NCBI GenBank assembly: GCA_016926925.1
Contig: JAFGNQ010000029.1
Coordinates: 1-7,070 of the forward strand
Direction: 5' to 3'
DNA length: 7,070 bases
DNA from: Candidatus Aminicenantota bacterium
GTDB taxonomy: Bacteria; Acidobacteriota; Aminicenantia; Aminicenantales; Aminicenantaceae
Shown here piece by piece: positions 6,829-7,070 of this stretch. A model generated the notes under the pieces. It searched no databases and had not been told where the DNA came from. It worked only from the letters and a program-made list of their open reading frames with translations. How positions within the stretch are numbered: position 1 is the stretch's first letter; every line of letters begins with the position of its first letter. The position numbers and the translations under genes were made by a program.

Positions 6829-6904
6829 GGCAAATGAAGATATTTTTTAATGGCCTGCATCACCGAACAAACCCGACTCAGTGTCTCTTCCACTTAGGAT
6901 GCCA

Positions 6905-6988
6905 TCAACGAAATCGTGGTCTTTTTAGCAGGTAGCTGACGCAAACACCACAATTCATTCCACAAGGGGCAATAAGTTTTTCTTCCAT
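6905..6988 (-). pseudogene. N-terminal remnant of a DUF3795-type cysteine-rich protein gene
   Basis: From the ATG at 6988 the minus strand encodes 27 residues and then TGA. The first 21 (for example EKLIAPCGMNCGVCVSYLL, residues 3-21) closely resemble the start of DUF3795 proteins, small cysteine-rich, probably metal-binding proteins common in anaerobes. Intact members then carry a CPGC-like motif and more cysteines. Here the similarity stops after YLL, the frame meets TGA at 6905-6907 and two more stops soon after, and neither of the other frames continues the family pattern. I see no clear ribosome binding site. The simplest reading is a gene whose 3' part was lost, with the break near 6925, so that the remnant now lies upstream of the propeller gene. 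The match is short and was made by eye. Confidence 0.55.
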
Positions 6989-7015
6989 TTCCGTTTACTA
7001 TTCACTACCAGGAAA

Positions 7016-7051
7016 CTTCACACATTCATTACCATTGAGTTCTGTATGAAG
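7016..7051. repeat. Imperfect inverted repeat, 9-bp arms
   Basis: CTTCACACA (7016-7024) and TGTATGAAG (7043-7051) form a 9-bp stem with one mismatch, which is a G-U pair if transcribed on the minus strand, around an 18-base spacer. There is no T run on either side, so it is not an intrinsic terminator. It could be a regulator site upstream of the minus-strand genes, or chance. Confidence 0.3.
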
Positions 7052-7070
7052 TTAGCTATTTCACCTTGTA

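Larger units (their letters stand above)
6816..7070. other. Region upstream of the propeller/GGT operon
   Basis: About 255 bases to the right edge. It contains the ribosome binding site of the propeller gene, the DUF3795-like remnant and the inverted repeat listed separately. I looked on the minus strand for a promoter and found only poor candidates, for example TTGTTC and AAAAAT 17 bases apart ending about 30 bases before the ATG. The true promoter may lie further right, outside the window. Confidence 0.5.

Noticed and set aside
6030..6935. Plus-strand open frame of 301 codons opposite the propeller gene
   Set aside because: It lies almost fully antisense to a well-supported gene, has no ribosome binding site or family motif, and its protein is of odd composition.
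1..7070. CRISPR arrays, tRNA or rRNA genes, insertion sequences, phage genes
   Set aside because: I saw no regularly spaced repeats, no cloverleaf-like segment, no transposase or integrase motifs and no flanking target duplications.

Overview
The window looks like chromosomal DNA of a Gram-negative, probably anaerobic bacterium. A member of the Desulfobacterota (old Deltaproteobacteria) is my best guess. The reasons are two predicted lipoproteins, a stand-alone LUD-domain protein with a cysteine cluster, a DUF3795-like gene fragment, and very strong AGGAGG ribosome binding sites. This is inference from gene content, not a phylogenetic result.

Layout from left to right. (1) Positions 1-449, minus strand: the 5' end of an alpha-glucan phosphorylase gene (glgP type), running off the left edge. 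(2) Positions 450-951: a divergent intergenic region with a good minus-strand sigma70-type promoter (676-704) that would give glgP a leader of about 220 nt, and a weaker plus-strand promoter in front of the next gene. (3) Positions 952-2911, plus strand: a two-gene operon. It encodes an exported CapA/PgsA-family metallophosphatase-fold protein, followed at once by a cytoplasmic LUD-domain protein whose Shine-Dalgarno overlaps the capA-like stop codon. (4) Positions 2939-6815, minus strand, convergent with the previous operon: a second two-gene operon. The upstream gene encodes a lipoprotein with a sialidase-type (Asp-box) beta-propeller. The downstream gene encodes a lipoprotein of the gamma-glutamyltranspeptidase superfamily with substitutions at the expected catalytic and substrate-binding positions. 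(5) Positions 6816-7070: upstream region with a short remnant of a DUF3795-type cysteine-rich protein gene and a small inverted repeat.

Three of the four complete genes encode exported envelope proteins. CapA-family and GGT-family proteins both occur in poly-gamma-glutamate systems elsewhere (CapA/PgsA in synthesis, CapD/GGT in release or degradation), so an envelope polymer or peptide role is possible. No CapB/CapC synthetase is present here, and the GGT-like protein lacks the residues that recognise a gamma-glutamyl group, so this link is only a hypothesis. I found no tRNA, rRNA, CRISPR array, transposase or other mobile element.
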